From contig CAZYAD010000002.1 of the NCBI GenBank assembly GCA_964646225.1, positions 1 through 64,000 of the forward strand: a DNA stretch of 64,000 nucleotides. The letters run 5' to 3'. The notes beneath the pieces are model-generated. The model was given only the letters and a program-made list of their open reading frames with translations. It had not been told where the DNA came from and did not search any database. This DNA is from UBA4644 sp964646225. GTDB taxonomy: Bacteria; Bacillota; Clostridia; Oscillospirales; Butyricicoccaceae. Below are positions 27,372 through 34,954 of this stretch, piece after piece. Numbering within the stretch: position 1 is the stretch's first letter; every line of letters begins with the position of its first letter. A program made the position numbers and the translations under genes.

Positions 27372-27474
27372 CGGTGAAAGGTGCCGCACAGCGCAGGGCG
27401 CGGGGTTTGGGGACGCAGCCCCGTGGAGGGGAAACGCCCGCCGTCCCTTTTGGCCGCTTTTTTGATCCCTGCGG

Positions 27475-27503
27475 GTATTTTTCAGCGTTTTTACGGAACA
27501 ATG
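27475..27503 (+). promoter_or_regulatory. Candidate forespore (sigma F/G type) promoter of spoVA
   Basis: GTATT (27475-27479) and GGAACAATG (27495-27503) are 15 bp apart, close to the sigma F/G pattern (GYATA, 15 bp, GGNNANANT). No housekeeping promoter is visible upstream of spoVAC. The match is imperfect. Confidence 0.4.
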
Positions 27504-27522
27504 TGGGATGAGGTGATCGCAT

Positions 27523-27969
27523 ATGAAGCTGGACCGCAAGGAATATCAGACTCTTTACCGGCGGCTGACGCCGCCCTCCCCCTCCCGTCGTACCGTCCCG
27601 GCCGCCTTTGTCACCGGCGGCGCCATCTGTCTGTTGGGCCAGACGCTGAAAACCCTCTTTCTCTCCGCAGGACTGGAGGAGCAGGCCGCCGGATCGGCCG
27701 TCTCCGTCTCGCTGATCCTTCTGGGCGTGGCCCTCACCGCCCTGGGCCTGTTTGAAAAGCTGGCCAAACGCGCCGGAGCCGGGACGCTGGTGCCCATCAC
27801 CGGCTTTGCCAACTCCATCGCCGCCCCCGCCATGGAATTCCGCACCGAGGGCTTCGTCCTGGGCTCCTGCGTCAAGATGTTCTCTATCGCCGGCCCGGTG
27901 CTGAGCTTCGGCATCGCGGCCAGCGTGGTTTACGGCCTGCTGCTCTGGCTGGAAGGAGCGCTGGCATGA
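27523..27969 (+). CDS. spoVAC: Stage V sporulation protein AC
   Basis: A 148-residue inner-forespore-membrane protein. Four hydrophobic segments and the conserved LVPITGFANSIAAPAMEFRTEG and GSCVKMFSIAGPVLSFG stretches identify SpoVAC, a mechanosensitive channel part of the SpoVA complex that imports dipicolinic acid into the spore core and releases it at germination. RBS GAGGTG. Its last 4 bases overlap spoVAD. Confidence 0.96.
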   Translation: MKLDRKEYQTLYRRLTPPSPSRRTVPAAFVTGGAICLLGQTLKTLFLSAGLEEQAAGSAVSVSLILLGVALTALGLFEKLAKRAGAGTLVPITGFANSIAAPAMEFRTEGFVLGSCVKMFSIAGPVLSFGIAASVVYGLLLWLEGALA

Positions 27970-28973
27970 GCCGCCGGGGCGATACGCTGCTGCTTGACGC
28001 ACCGGTGTATGTGGAGACCTGGGGCTCCGCCGTGGGGACAAAGGAGGGCCGCGGCCCACTTGGCCCCTGCTTCGATTATGTCGCCCGGGATAACCGCTTC
28101 GGCAAGCACACCTGGGAGCAGGCCGAGCGCCGGATGGTGGAGCTGGCCTGCGATGCTGCCCTGAGCAAGCAGGGGCTGGAGCTTTCCCAGCTGGACTGCG
28201 CCCTGGGCGGCGACCTGCTGAACCAGTGCATCTCCACCGCCTTTGCCATGCGGGGCATGGGCCTGCCCTATCTGGGCCTTTACGGAGCCTGCTCCACCAT
28301 GGCCGAAAGCCTGCTGCTGGGGGCGGTGCTGACGGCGGGCGGCTTTTCCGGAAGAACCCTCTGCCTGGCGTCCTCTCATTTCTGCTCTGCCGAGCGGCAG
28401 TACCGCTACCCGCTGGAATACGGCGGCCAGCGTCCGCCCTGTGCCCAGTGGACGGCCACCGCCTGCGGCGCGGCAGTGCTTTCGGACAAAAAAGGCCCCG
28501 TCCGTCTGACTGCGGCCACGGTGGGGCGGATCTATGACCCCGGCGTCACCGACAGTGCCAATATGGGTGCCGCCATGGCCCAGAGCGCTTATGAGACCCT
28601 GCGCACCTTCTTCCGGGACAGCGGCAGCGGGCCGGAGGCGTATGACCTGATCGTCACCGGCGACCTGGGACGCATCGGCCGGGGAATCGTGATCGAGCTG
28701 TTCCGCCGGGACGGCGTCCCGCTGGACGAGCGGTATCAGGACTGCGGCTGTCTGCTGTTCGATGACAGTCAGGATGTCCATGCCGGGGCCTCCGGCTGCG
28801 GCTGTTCGGCGGCGGTGCTGTGCGGAAGACTGCTGCCCGATCTGGCCTGCGGAAAGCTGCGTCAGGTGCTGTTCTGCGGTACGGGGGCGCTGATGAGCCC
28901 GGTCTCCTCCAATCAGGGAGAGTCCATTCCGGGGATCTGCCACCTGATCCGGCTGGAAGGAGGAACGGTATGA
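27966..28973 (+). CDS. spoVAD: Stage V sporulation protein AD
   Basis: A 335-residue soluble protein with a thiolase-like fold that binds dipicolinic acid in the SpoVA complex on the outer face of the spore membrane. Typical stretches are YVETWGSAVGTKEGRGPLG, SLSKQGLELSQ-like helix, LGLYGACSTMAESL and RIYDPGVTDSANMGAAMAQ. It overlaps both neighbours by 4 bases (ATGA), so the three genes are translationally coupled. Confidence 0.96.
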   Translation: MSRRGDTLLLDAPVYVETWGSAVGTKEGRGPLGPCFDYVARDNRFGKHTWEQAERRMVELACDAALSKQGLELSQLDCALGGDLLNQCISTAFAMRGMGLPYLGLYGACSTMAESLLLGAVLTAGGFSGRTLCLASSHFCSAERQYRYPLEYGGQRPPCAQWTATACGAAVLSDKKGPVRLTAATVGRIYDPGVTDSANMGAAMAQSAYETLRTFFRDSGSGPEAYDLIVTGDLGRIGRGIVIELFRRDGVPLDERYQDCGCLLFDDSQDVHAGASGCGCSAAVLCGRLLPDLACGKLRQVLFCGTGALMSPVSSNQGESIPGICHLIRLEGGTV

Positions 28974-29326
28974 TCTATCTGAAAGCCTTTCTGGTGGGCG
29001 GTCTGCTCTGCGCCCTGAGCCAGCTGCTCATCGACCGCACCCGGCTGACGCCGGCCCGCATTCTCAGCGCGTATGTGGTGCTGGGGGTGCTGCTCACCGG
29101 TCTGGGCCTGTGGGGCCCGGTGGTGGAGTTTGCCGGCTGCGGAGCCACCGTGCCGCTGCTGGGCTTTGGCTATACCATGGCCCGGGGCGTGGAAACGGCA
29201 GTGGCACAGCAGGGCCTGCTGGGAGCCTTTACCGGCGGCCTGACAGCCTCCTCCGGCGGCATCGCGGCGGCGGTGGGCTTCTCCCTGCTGGCCGCAGCCC
29301 TGTTTCGTCCCGGCGACCGTTCCTGA
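28970..29326 (+). CDS. spoVAE: Stage V sporulation protein AE
   Basis: A 118-residue membrane protein with three or four helices; the segments LKAFLVGGLLCALSQLLID, FAGCGATVPLLGFGYTMARG and QQGLLGAFTGGLTASSGGIA are typical of the SpoVAE (SpoVAEb) channel subunit. It closes a three-gene spoVAC-AD-AE set, which is the minimal unit conserved in spore formers; spoVAA, AB and AF are absent here. RBS AAGGAGG. No clear terminator immediately follows. Confidence 0.95.
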   Translation: MIYLKAFLVGGLLCALSQLLIDRTRLTPARILSAYVVLGVLLTGLGLWGPVVEFAGCGATVPLLGFGYTMARGVETAVAQQGLLGAFTGGLTASSGGIAAAVGFSLLAAALFRPGDRS

Positions 29327-29701
29327 ACGCTCCCCACCTTGTCAACGCGGCTCCTGTCTTTCTCTTTCTCCACCCTGCTGTGCGTTCCTTTCCACCGGCG
29401 GAAAGGAACCAAAGGCCGCCGGGGCTCGCTACCCGCTGCTTCTGGTATATGCTAACCGGGATTGTGATGCGCTATGTTTCGAAGCCCAGCCGTGGCATCC
29501 GCCAATGAGGGCTGAAGTCCTGGTATACTGGGCAGACCAGGCGTCCGGGGGCTTCCTGCACTGATCTCGGCGGCCCCCGGCAGGTTTTGGTGACCTTTGC
29601 CCGGTCCAAAGTCACGCAGGCCCCGCCGTTCCCCCGCAGAGCCGAGAAGAAACGAAAAAAACACATGTGCTTACGGAGAAAGAAAAACCCCTCAAATCTA
29701 C
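29327..29701. other. Gene-free intergenic with several short hairpins
   Basis: I find no supported gene. Visible structures are GTTCCTTTCC/GGAAAGGAAC (29384-29393 and 29400-29409, perfect), CCTGGT/ACCAGG (29519-29541) and GTGACCTTTG/CAAAGTCAC (29590-29615). The first contains the second copy of the 15-mer found at 27357-27371. The open frames here are random in composition. Confidence 0.7.
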
Positions 29702-29738
29702 AAAAAAAGCGCCCCGAGCCGTGGCTCGGGACGCTTTT
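29702..29738 (-). terminator. Terminator of the yedE-tusA-DUF3343 transcript
   Basis: On the minus strand a 13-bp stem rich in CCCGAGCC/GGCTCGGG is followed by seven T, 18 bases after the DUF3343 stop codon. Confidence 0.92.
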
Positions 29739-29755
29739 CATCGGAAAAAGAAGGC

Positions 29756-29992
29756 TCATCGATTGGAATGCAGCATCGTCAGCGTTTCGCCCTCCACCAG
29801 GAACAGCTGCTCCAGCTCCTCGTCGCGGACGGCCGTGTCGGACTCAGCCTCAAACCGCACGCAGGTGCCGCAGGAGGAGCTGACCCGCCGGGGCACGGGC
29901 ATCAGCCGCCCGGCGATCCCCTGCTCCTTCAGATCTCTGCTGAAGCGGATCGCCCCGAAGTGGGAGAAAAAGGTGGCGATGTAGGTGTTCAT
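29756..29992 (-). CDS. DUF3343 putative Se/S carrier-like protein
   Basis: A 78-residue protein of the PF11823 family, named for a proposed role in carrying selenium or sulfur in reduced form. It has ATFFSHFGAIRFSRDLKEQG and a SSSCGTCVRF cysteine pair, the presumed carrier site. The start at 29992 sits one base before the stop of the tusA-like gene. Clustering with yedE, a TusA-like protein and a desulfurase-like aminotransferase is the standard selenium-utilisation neighbourhood. Confidence 0.85.
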   Translation of the reverse strand: MNTYIATFFSHFGAIRFSRDLKEQGIAGRLMPVPRRVSSSCGTCVRFEAESDTAVRDEELEQLFLVEGETLTMLHSNR

Positions 29993-29993
29993 C

Positions 29994-30203
29994 TCACTTG
30001 ACCTCGATGATAAAATCCTCGCCGGATTCGGTAAAGGAGACCGCCTTCCCGGCGTTCCTGGCAAAGCGGGAAACATTGTTCAGCGCGGTGCGGTTGTCCA
30101 CCAGGATCTCATAGCACTCGGCGGGCTTTTTCAGCGCCTCCATGGTGAGAACCACAGGCTGCGGGCAGGAAAGGCCGCGGGCGTCAACGGTGATCTTAGC
30201 CAT
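29994..30203 (-). CDS. TusA/SirA-like sulfurtransferase (YedF type)
   Basis: A 69-residue two-layer alpha/beta protein with the invariant CPxP motif in DARGLSCPQPVVLT; the cysteine accepts persulfide or selenide. YedF-type members sit beside YedE transporters and are thought to pass S or Se to downstream users. Here the users are probably the selenoproteins GrdA and GrdB encoded 4-8 kb away. It lies 22 bp behind yedE with its own AAGGAG site. Confidence 0.92.
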   Translation of the reverse strand: MAKITVDARGLSCPQPVVLTMEALKKPAECYEILVDNRTALNNVSRFARNAGKAVSFTESGEDFIIEVK

Positions 30204-30225
30204 ATGTACTTGCTCCTTTCAAAAA

Positions 30226-31311
30226 TCAGGCCTTGGACTTTCTGGTGTTGCAGACGGCGATGACCAGCATGACCACCAGCATCAGGATGCAGGCGATGCG
30301 GCCGTTGGCCGTGGTGCCGCTGGCGGAAGAAGCCAGACCGAAGTTGTGGCAGAAGGCCGCGCCCACAAACATACCCAAAACGGTAACGGCGGAGTCGGTG
30401 TTGCCCTCACCGGCCAGGATCAGCTGGCGCAGGGGGCAGCCGCCCAGCAGCACAGAGCCCAGACCCACAACGGTCATGCCCAAAAAGTTCCACAGGTGCT
30501 CGGTGTGTGCCACAGGCTGGCCCACGACCTCACCGGCGTCGTTCAGACCCTGGGTGAAGCCCGGATGGAAGTTGCCGGTGACGATGTTGCCGATGAGCGC
30601 CAGAACGATCAGGGCGATAAAGCCGCAGACCAGCGTCCAGTCCTTGAACAGAACCACATCACGGATGCCGCCCACCATGCACAGACGGGTGCGCTGTGCG
30701 ATGGCGCCGACGATCAGACCGGCGGCCAGAGCGGCGATGATGGGAGCCCGCATGGAGCCCGGGCCGCTCTCAGAGAACTTCAGCACCACGGGGAAGGCCA
30801 CCAGCAGCACCAGCAGAGCCACATTGATGCCGGTGATGGCAACGCCCTCCAGCTTGCCCTGACGATAGGCACGGCCCAGGGTGAAGCCCTGCTTCAGGAA
30901 CACGATGCCCACCAGAATGCCCACGATAAAGCCCACCAGGCCTACCACGGCGTTCAGGTCGCCGCCGGCGATGCGCAGCGCCATGCGCAGGGGGCAGCCC
31001 AGGAAGATCAGCGCGCCCACCATCACGCCAAAGCCCAGCACAAAGCGGGTCAGGGGAGAGGAGCCGCCCCGGGGCGCAAAGTCCTTCTTCACCAGCGCCA
31101 CGATAAAGGCGCCGGCCACCAGACCGATGATCTCGGGCCGGACATACTGCACCACCGCTGCGCTGTGCATACCAACGCCGCCGGCGATGTCACGGATGAA
31201 GCAGGCGATGCAGAAGCCCATGTTCTTGGGGTTGCCCAGCATCACCAGCGCCACGGCGATCAGGCCCACCAGGCCGCCGCCGATCAGCAGGTTTCTTTTT
31301 TCTTTGTTCAT
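30226..31311 (-). CDS. yedE: YedE family selenium/sulfur transporter
   Basis: A 361-residue integral membrane protein with about nine helices and two half-repeats, each with a GCPLR motif: FLGCPLRMALRIAGGDLN and LLGGCPLRQLILAGEGN. Conserved cysteines in MGFCIACFIRDIAGG and RTRLCMVGG are typical. YedE/YeeE proteins import thiosulfate or related species; the selenium-linked branch (TIGR04112) occurs in organisms that make selenoproteins. Start at 31311 follows GGAGG by 8 nt; an upstream in-frame start is disfavoured. Confidence 0.92.
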   Translation of the reverse strand: MNKEKRNLLIGGGLVGLIAVALVMLGNPKNMGFCIACFIRDIAGGVGMHSAAVVQYVRPEIIGLVAGAFIVALVKKDFAPRGGSSPLTRFVLGFGVMVGALIFLGCPLRMALRIAGGDLNAVVGLVGFIVGILVGIVFLKQGFTLGRAYRQGKLEGVAITGINVALLVLLVAFPVVLKFSESGPGSMRAPIIAALAAGLIVGAIAQRTRLCMVGGIRDVVLFKDWTLVCGFIALIVLALIGNIVTGNFHPGFTQGLNDAGEVVGQPVAHTEHLWNFLGMTVVGLGSVLLGGCPLRQLILAGEGNTDSAVTVLGMFVGAAFCHNFGLASSASGTTANGRIACILMLVVMLVIAVCNTRKSKA

Positions 31312-31360
31312 TTCTGTTTCCTCCAAATTTCACAAAATAGGGGAAGTTCGATATATCTAT

Positions 31361-31389
31361 AAAATATTCCTGATTGGCCCGGATGTAAA
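31361..31389 (-). promoter_or_regulatory. Promoter of the yedE transcript
   Basis: TTTACA (31384-31389) and TATTTT (31361-31366) on the minus strand are separated by 17 bp, inside an AT-rich divergent intergenic region (31312-31608). Confidence 0.6.
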
Positions 31390-31554
31390 ACTGTTAATTT
31401 CGATGAGCGCGCATCTTATCGATAACGCTGATAAACGGAACGAATAAAAACAGTCGATTGAATGGAAAAATAAGAACGGATAATTTATAAATCCAATATA
31501 TCATACTTCATCGAAAAAGAAAATGCCGATTTCCCGCCCGAAGGTGCGTTTTTG

Positions 31555-31563
31555 TGTTATACT
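31555..31563 (+). promoter_or_regulatory. Extended -10 promoter of the class V aminotransferase gene
   Basis: TGTTATACT is an extended -10 element (TG-N-TATACT) 45 nt before the start codon. No good -35 is visible, consistent with extended -10 use. Confidence 0.6.
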
Positions 31564-31608
31564 CTTAGCAAAAGCGTAAGCACATCATACCAAAGGGAGC
31601 GAGCATCC

Positions 31609-32766
31609 ATGGAAACGATCTATCTGGACAACGGCAGCACCTCTTTTCCAAAGGCCCCCGGTGTGGGCGAGGCCATGTGTGATTTCATCCGGAACATCGG
31701 CGTCAATATCGGCCGCGGCGGCTACGAGGCCGCTTATTCCGCCGCCGGCGTGGTGCTGGATACCCGGGAGCGGCTGTGCCGCCTGCTGGGCTTCCGCAAG
31801 CCGGAAAATGTGATCTTCACCTCCGGCATCACTGCCTCCATGAATGTTCTGCTGAAGGGCCTGCTTCGGCCGGGGGATACCGTCCTCACCACCTCCATGG
31901 AGCACAACGCCGTGATGCGTCCCCTGCGCCAGCTGGAGCGCACCGGCGTCCGGGTGCAGTGCATCCCCTGCCGTGACGACGGCTCGCTGAATTTCGAAGC
32001 CTTCCTGCAAATGGCAAAGCCGGGCGTCCGCGCACTGGTGATGACCCATGCCTCCAATGTCTGCGGCACGGTACTGCCGGTACGGGAGGTGGCGGAGGTC
32101 TGCCGCCCGCTGGGCATCCGGACTGTGATCGACTGCGCTCAGAGCGCCGGCATCCTGCCGGTGGATCTGGAGGGCTGGGGGGTGGACGCCGTTGCCTTCG
32201 CCGGACATAAGGGCCTCCTAGGCCCCCAGGGCATCGGCGGCTTCCTGATTACCGACGGGCTGGCCGCCGAGCTGGAGCCCCTGCTCTCCGGCGGCACCGG
32301 AAGCATCTCCCATCTGGAGACCGTCCCCGATTTTCTCCCCGACCGCTTCGAGCCCGGCACCCAGAACCTCCCCGGCATCTTCGGCCTGCGGGCCGCGCTG
32401 CTTTGGCTGGAGGAGCAGGGCATCGATTCCATCCGGGCGCATGAGCTGGCCTGTACCGACCGCCTGCTGCGGGGCTTTTCCCGGCTGGAGGGCCTCCGGG
32501 TGGTGGGCCGTCCCGACTGCACCCGGCGCACCGCCGTGGTGTCGGTGGACTTTCTCACCATGGACAATGCCGATGCCGCCTTCGCGCTGGAGGACCGCTA
32601 CGGCATCCTGACCCGCTGCGGCCTGCACTGCGCCCCCGCCGCCCACAAAACGCTGGGTACCTTCCCCCAGGGCACGGTGCGCTTTGCCCCCGGCCACGCC
32701 ACCACTCCGGCGGAGGTCGACTGCGCCGTGGAGGCCGTCGCCGCGCTGCTTTCCGCCCGCCGCTGA
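31609..32766 (+). CDS. Class V aminotransferase, cysteine desulfurase/selenocysteine lyase-like
   Basis: A 385-residue PLP enzyme. The N-terminus YLDNGSTSFPKAPGVGEAM, the PLP-binding Lys201 in FAGHKGLLGPQG and the mobile-loop cysteine in ILTRCGLHCAPAAHKTLGTF are those of the NifS/Csd group (TIGR01977 branch). It would remove S from Cys, or Se from Sec, and pass it to TusA-like carriers. It is divergent from yedE-tusA-DUF3343 and just upstream of the glycine reductase operon, so a role in selenium supply is likely but inferred. RBS AAAGGGAG. Confidence 0.88.
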   Translation: METIYLDNGSTSFPKAPGVGEAMCDFIRNIGVNIGRGGYEAAYSAAGVVLDTRERLCRLLGFRKPENVIFTSGITASMNVLLKGLLRPGDTVLTTSMEHNAVMRPLRQLERTGVRVQCIPCRDDGSLNFEAFLQMAKPGVRALVMTHASNVCGTVLPVREVAEVCRPLGIRTVIDCAQSAGILPVDLEGWGVDAVAFAGHKGLLGPQGIGGFLITDGLAAELEPLLSGGTGSISHLETVPDFLPDRFEPGTQNLPGIFGLRAALLWLEEQGIDSIRAHELACTDRLLRGFSRLEGLRVVGRPDCTRRTAVVSVDFLTMDNADAAFALEDRYGILTRCGLHCAPAAHKTLGTFPQGTVRFAPGHATTPAEVDCAVEAVAALLSARR

Positions 32767-32844
32767 AGCGCCCCGGCAGCCGCAGTTATAGATTTTTTCT
32801 TGAAACTGCTTCCATTAAAAATTCAAATAGCTTGTGGGTTTTGC

Positions 32845-32872
32845 TTGTGCTTCCCGGTGGGTGCGGTAAAAT
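32845..32872 (+). promoter_or_regulatory. Promoter of the glycine reductase operon
   Basis: TTGTGC (32845-32850) and TAAAAT (32867-32872) are 16 bp apart, about 50 nt before the glycine riboswitch. A small hairpin, ACCGTGCGAAGGCACGGT, follows. Confidence 0.65.
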
Positions 32873-32920
32873 AAAAGTATCGACCGTGCGAAGGCACGGT
32901 TCCATAGGATTGGATGATGT

Positions 32921-33110
32921 TTTCGGGAGATTCCGCCCTCGGGCGGGGCCGAAGGAATAAGTGCGGCAGCTGCCAACCGCCGTGCGAAGATCTCAGGCTT
33001 CCGGGACCGAAAGCGGACAACACTCTGAAGAGCGAAAGCACCGACGGAGCAACCCCGGCCCTCCGGGGGAATCTCTCAGGTCAGCACCCCGCGCAAGGAA
33101 CTTCTCCTCG
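32921..33110 (+). promoter_or_regulatory. Tandem glycine riboswitch
   Basis: Two aptamers lie in series. The first has GGGAGA near 32930, GGCCGAAGGAATAAG and ATCTCAGGCTTCCGGGAC; the second has ACTCTGAAGAGCGAAAGC, CCGACGGAGCAACCCCGG and ATCTCTCAGGTCAGCACC. CCGAAGG/CCGACGG with GCAA and CTCAGG are the conserved cores of the family. It precedes grdX and the Grd operon, which degrades glycine, so glycine should switch the operon on. The expression platform, somewhere in 33111-33180, was not resolved. Confidence 0.94.
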
Positions 33111-33192
33111 TTCGCGGATCGGCGAAGAAACAGAGCGAACGGCGGTATTTTGCTGTGTGTTCGATCTGTTTTTTGTTTTTTGGAGGGACTTT

Positions 33193-33606
33193 ATGGAAAG
33201 CATCAGCACCTGTCTGGTGGTCACCAACAATCCCCTTGTCACCGAATGTCTGCCCCCGGCTTATGCTGTGGAGTATCAGGCCGTCTCCCATCGGGAGCTT
33301 CTGGTCCGGGTGCGGGATCTGGTCTACGGAGGCCACCGCCTGTACACCCACCCCCTGTCGGGCAGCGTCAAGCCCAACGAAACGCCCTACAAGTCGGTTC
33401 TGGTCTCCAAAAAGCCCCTTGGCATGGAGGCGGAGGAGGCCATGATTATCTCCGACAGTATCGCGGTGTTCGATAAGTTCCCGCCCATACGGCGGGAGCT
33501 GCCGGAGCGGGTGCTCAGGGATTTTCGCCTGATCGACTATACCCTGCTCTGCGGCGCTGTCGGACTGGACGCCGTGGCAGGTCTTAGTAACAGAACCCAC
33601 TACTAA
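33193..33606 (+). CDS. grdX: GrdX, glycine reductase operon accessory protein
   Basis: A 137-residue soluble protein with CLVVTNNPLVTECLPPAYAV at its start and HRLYTHPLSGSVKPNETPYK, matching GrdX, the first gene of many clostridial glycine reductase operons. Its biochemical role is not established. Start at 33193 follows TGGAGGG by 7 nt; the open frame upstream runs through the riboswitch and is not translated. It is 22 bp from grdE. Confidence 0.88.
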   Translation: MESISTCLVVTNNPLVTECLPPAYAVEYQAVSHRELLVRVRDLVYGGHRLYTHPLSGSVKPNETPYKSVLVSKKPLGMEAEEAMIISDSIAVFDKFPPIRRELPERVLRDFRLIDYTLLCGAVGLDAVAGLSNRTHY

Positions 33607-33628
33607 AAGGAAGAAGGAGGTGTTCGCT

Positions 33629-34927
33629 TTGAAATTGGAACTGGGTTATATCCAAATCTCGGACATTCAATTTTCAAAGGAATGCAAAGTAGAAAACGGC
33701 ACCCTTTATGTGGATCCCGAAGCCGTCAAAGCCTTCATGTATGAGGATGACGATGTAAAGGATTGGGTCGCGGACTTCTCATTTGATATCGCCAGACCCG
33801 GCGAGAGCGTCCGCATCACCCCCGTGAAGGATGTCATCGAGCCCCGCGTCAAGGTCGAGGGCGGCGGCGGGATCTTCCCCGGCGTCGTCTCCAAGGTGGA
33901 TACCGTCGGCTCCGGCAAGACCCATGTCCTCCGGGGCATGGCCGTGGTCACCGCCGGCAAGATCGTCGGCTTCCAGGAGGGCATCATTGATATGTCCGGC
34001 CCCGGCGCACAGTATTCCCCCTTCAGCAAGCTGAACAACTTCGTTGTGGTAGCTGTGCCGAAGGATGGCTATCAGGATCACAAGCATGAGTACGAGCGTG
34101 CCGTCCGTCTGGCCGGTCTCCGGGCCGCCGTCTTCATCGGCGAGCTGGGCCGCAATGTCACCCCCGATGAGAGTCAGGTCTTCGAGACCCCCGGCATCAA
34201 GGAGGGCATCGAAAAGTACCCCGACCTGCCCCGCGTGGCCTATGTGCATATGCTGCAGACCCAGGGCCTGCTGCATGACACCTATGTTTACGGCGTGGAC
34301 GCCAAGCGCACCCTGACCACCATCCTCAACCCCACCGAGACCATGGACGGTGCCATCCTCAGCGGCAACTGCGTCTCTGCCTGCGACAAAAACACCACCT
34401 ACCATCATCTGAACAACCCCGTGGTGGCAGAGCTGTTCGCCCAGCATGGCAAGACCCTGAACTATGTCTGCAACATCATCACCAATGAAAATGTCTACCT
34501 GGCCGACAAGCAGCGTTCCTCCGACTGGAGCGCAAAGCTGTGCCGTCTGCTGGATCTGGACGGTGCCATCGTCTCGCAGGAGGGCTTCGGCAACCCCGAT
34601 ACCGACCTGATCATGAACACCAAAAAGATCGAGCTCCAGGGCGTCAAGACCACCATCATCACCGATGAATACGCCGGACAGGACGGCAAGTCCCAGTCCC
34701 TGGCCGACGCCGACCCGCTGGCCGATGCCGTGGTCACCGGCGGCAACGCCAACCAGGTCATCATCCTGCCCAAAATGGACAAGGTGATCGGTATGCTGGA
34801 CTATGTGGACGTCATCGCCGGCGGCCATGCCGGCTCCCTGCGGGAGGATGGCTCCATCGAGGCCGAGCTGCAGGTCATCACCGGCGCGACCAACGAGATG
34901 GGCTTTAACTGCCTGAGCGCCCGCTGA
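33629..34927 (+). CDS. grdE: Glycine reductase component B proprotein (alpha/beta)
   Basis: A 432-residue proprotein that, with GrdB, forms the substrate-binding component B. It cleaves itself at the SGNC-VSACDKNTTYHHL site; Cys248 becomes the pyruvoyl group that forms a Schiff base with glycine. The N-terminus (MKLELGYIQISDIQ) matches the family when TTG at 33629 is read as start; AGGAGG lies 8 nt upstream, while the in-frame GTG at 33620 overlaps that site. The gene is followed by grdB at 27 bp. Confidence 0.95.
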   Translation: MKLELGYIQISDIQFSKECKVENGTLYVDPEAVKAFMYEDDDVKDWVADFSFDIARPGESVRITPVKDVIEPRVKVEGGGGIFPGVVSKVDTVGSGKTHVLRGMAVVTAGKIVGFQEGIIDMSGPGAQYSPFSKLNNFVVVAVPKDGYQDHKHEYERAVRLAGLRAAVFIGELGRNVTPDESQVFETPGIKEGIEKYPDLPRVAYVHMLQTQGLLHDTYVYGVDAKRTLTTILNPTETMDGAILSGNCVSACDKNTTYHHLNNPVVAELFAQHGKTLNYVCNIITNENVYLADKQRSSDWSAKLCRLLDLDGAIVSQEGFGNPDTDLIMNTKKIELQGVKTTIITDEYAGQDGKSQSLADADPLADAVVTGGNANQVIILPKMDKVIGMLDYVDVIAGGHAGSLREDGSIEAELQVITGATNEMGFNCLSAR

Positions 34928-34954
34928 GTATCCGCGAAAGGAGGAAATCACACA

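Noticed and set aside
29442..29760. Several short open frames in the gap after spoVAE
   Set aside because: No ribosome sites, no recognisable domains, and the region is better explained by hairpins and a terminator.
32881..33190. Upstream extension of grdX through the leader
   Set aside because: The frame is open but overlaps the glycine riboswitch, and the ribosome site is at 33182-33188.
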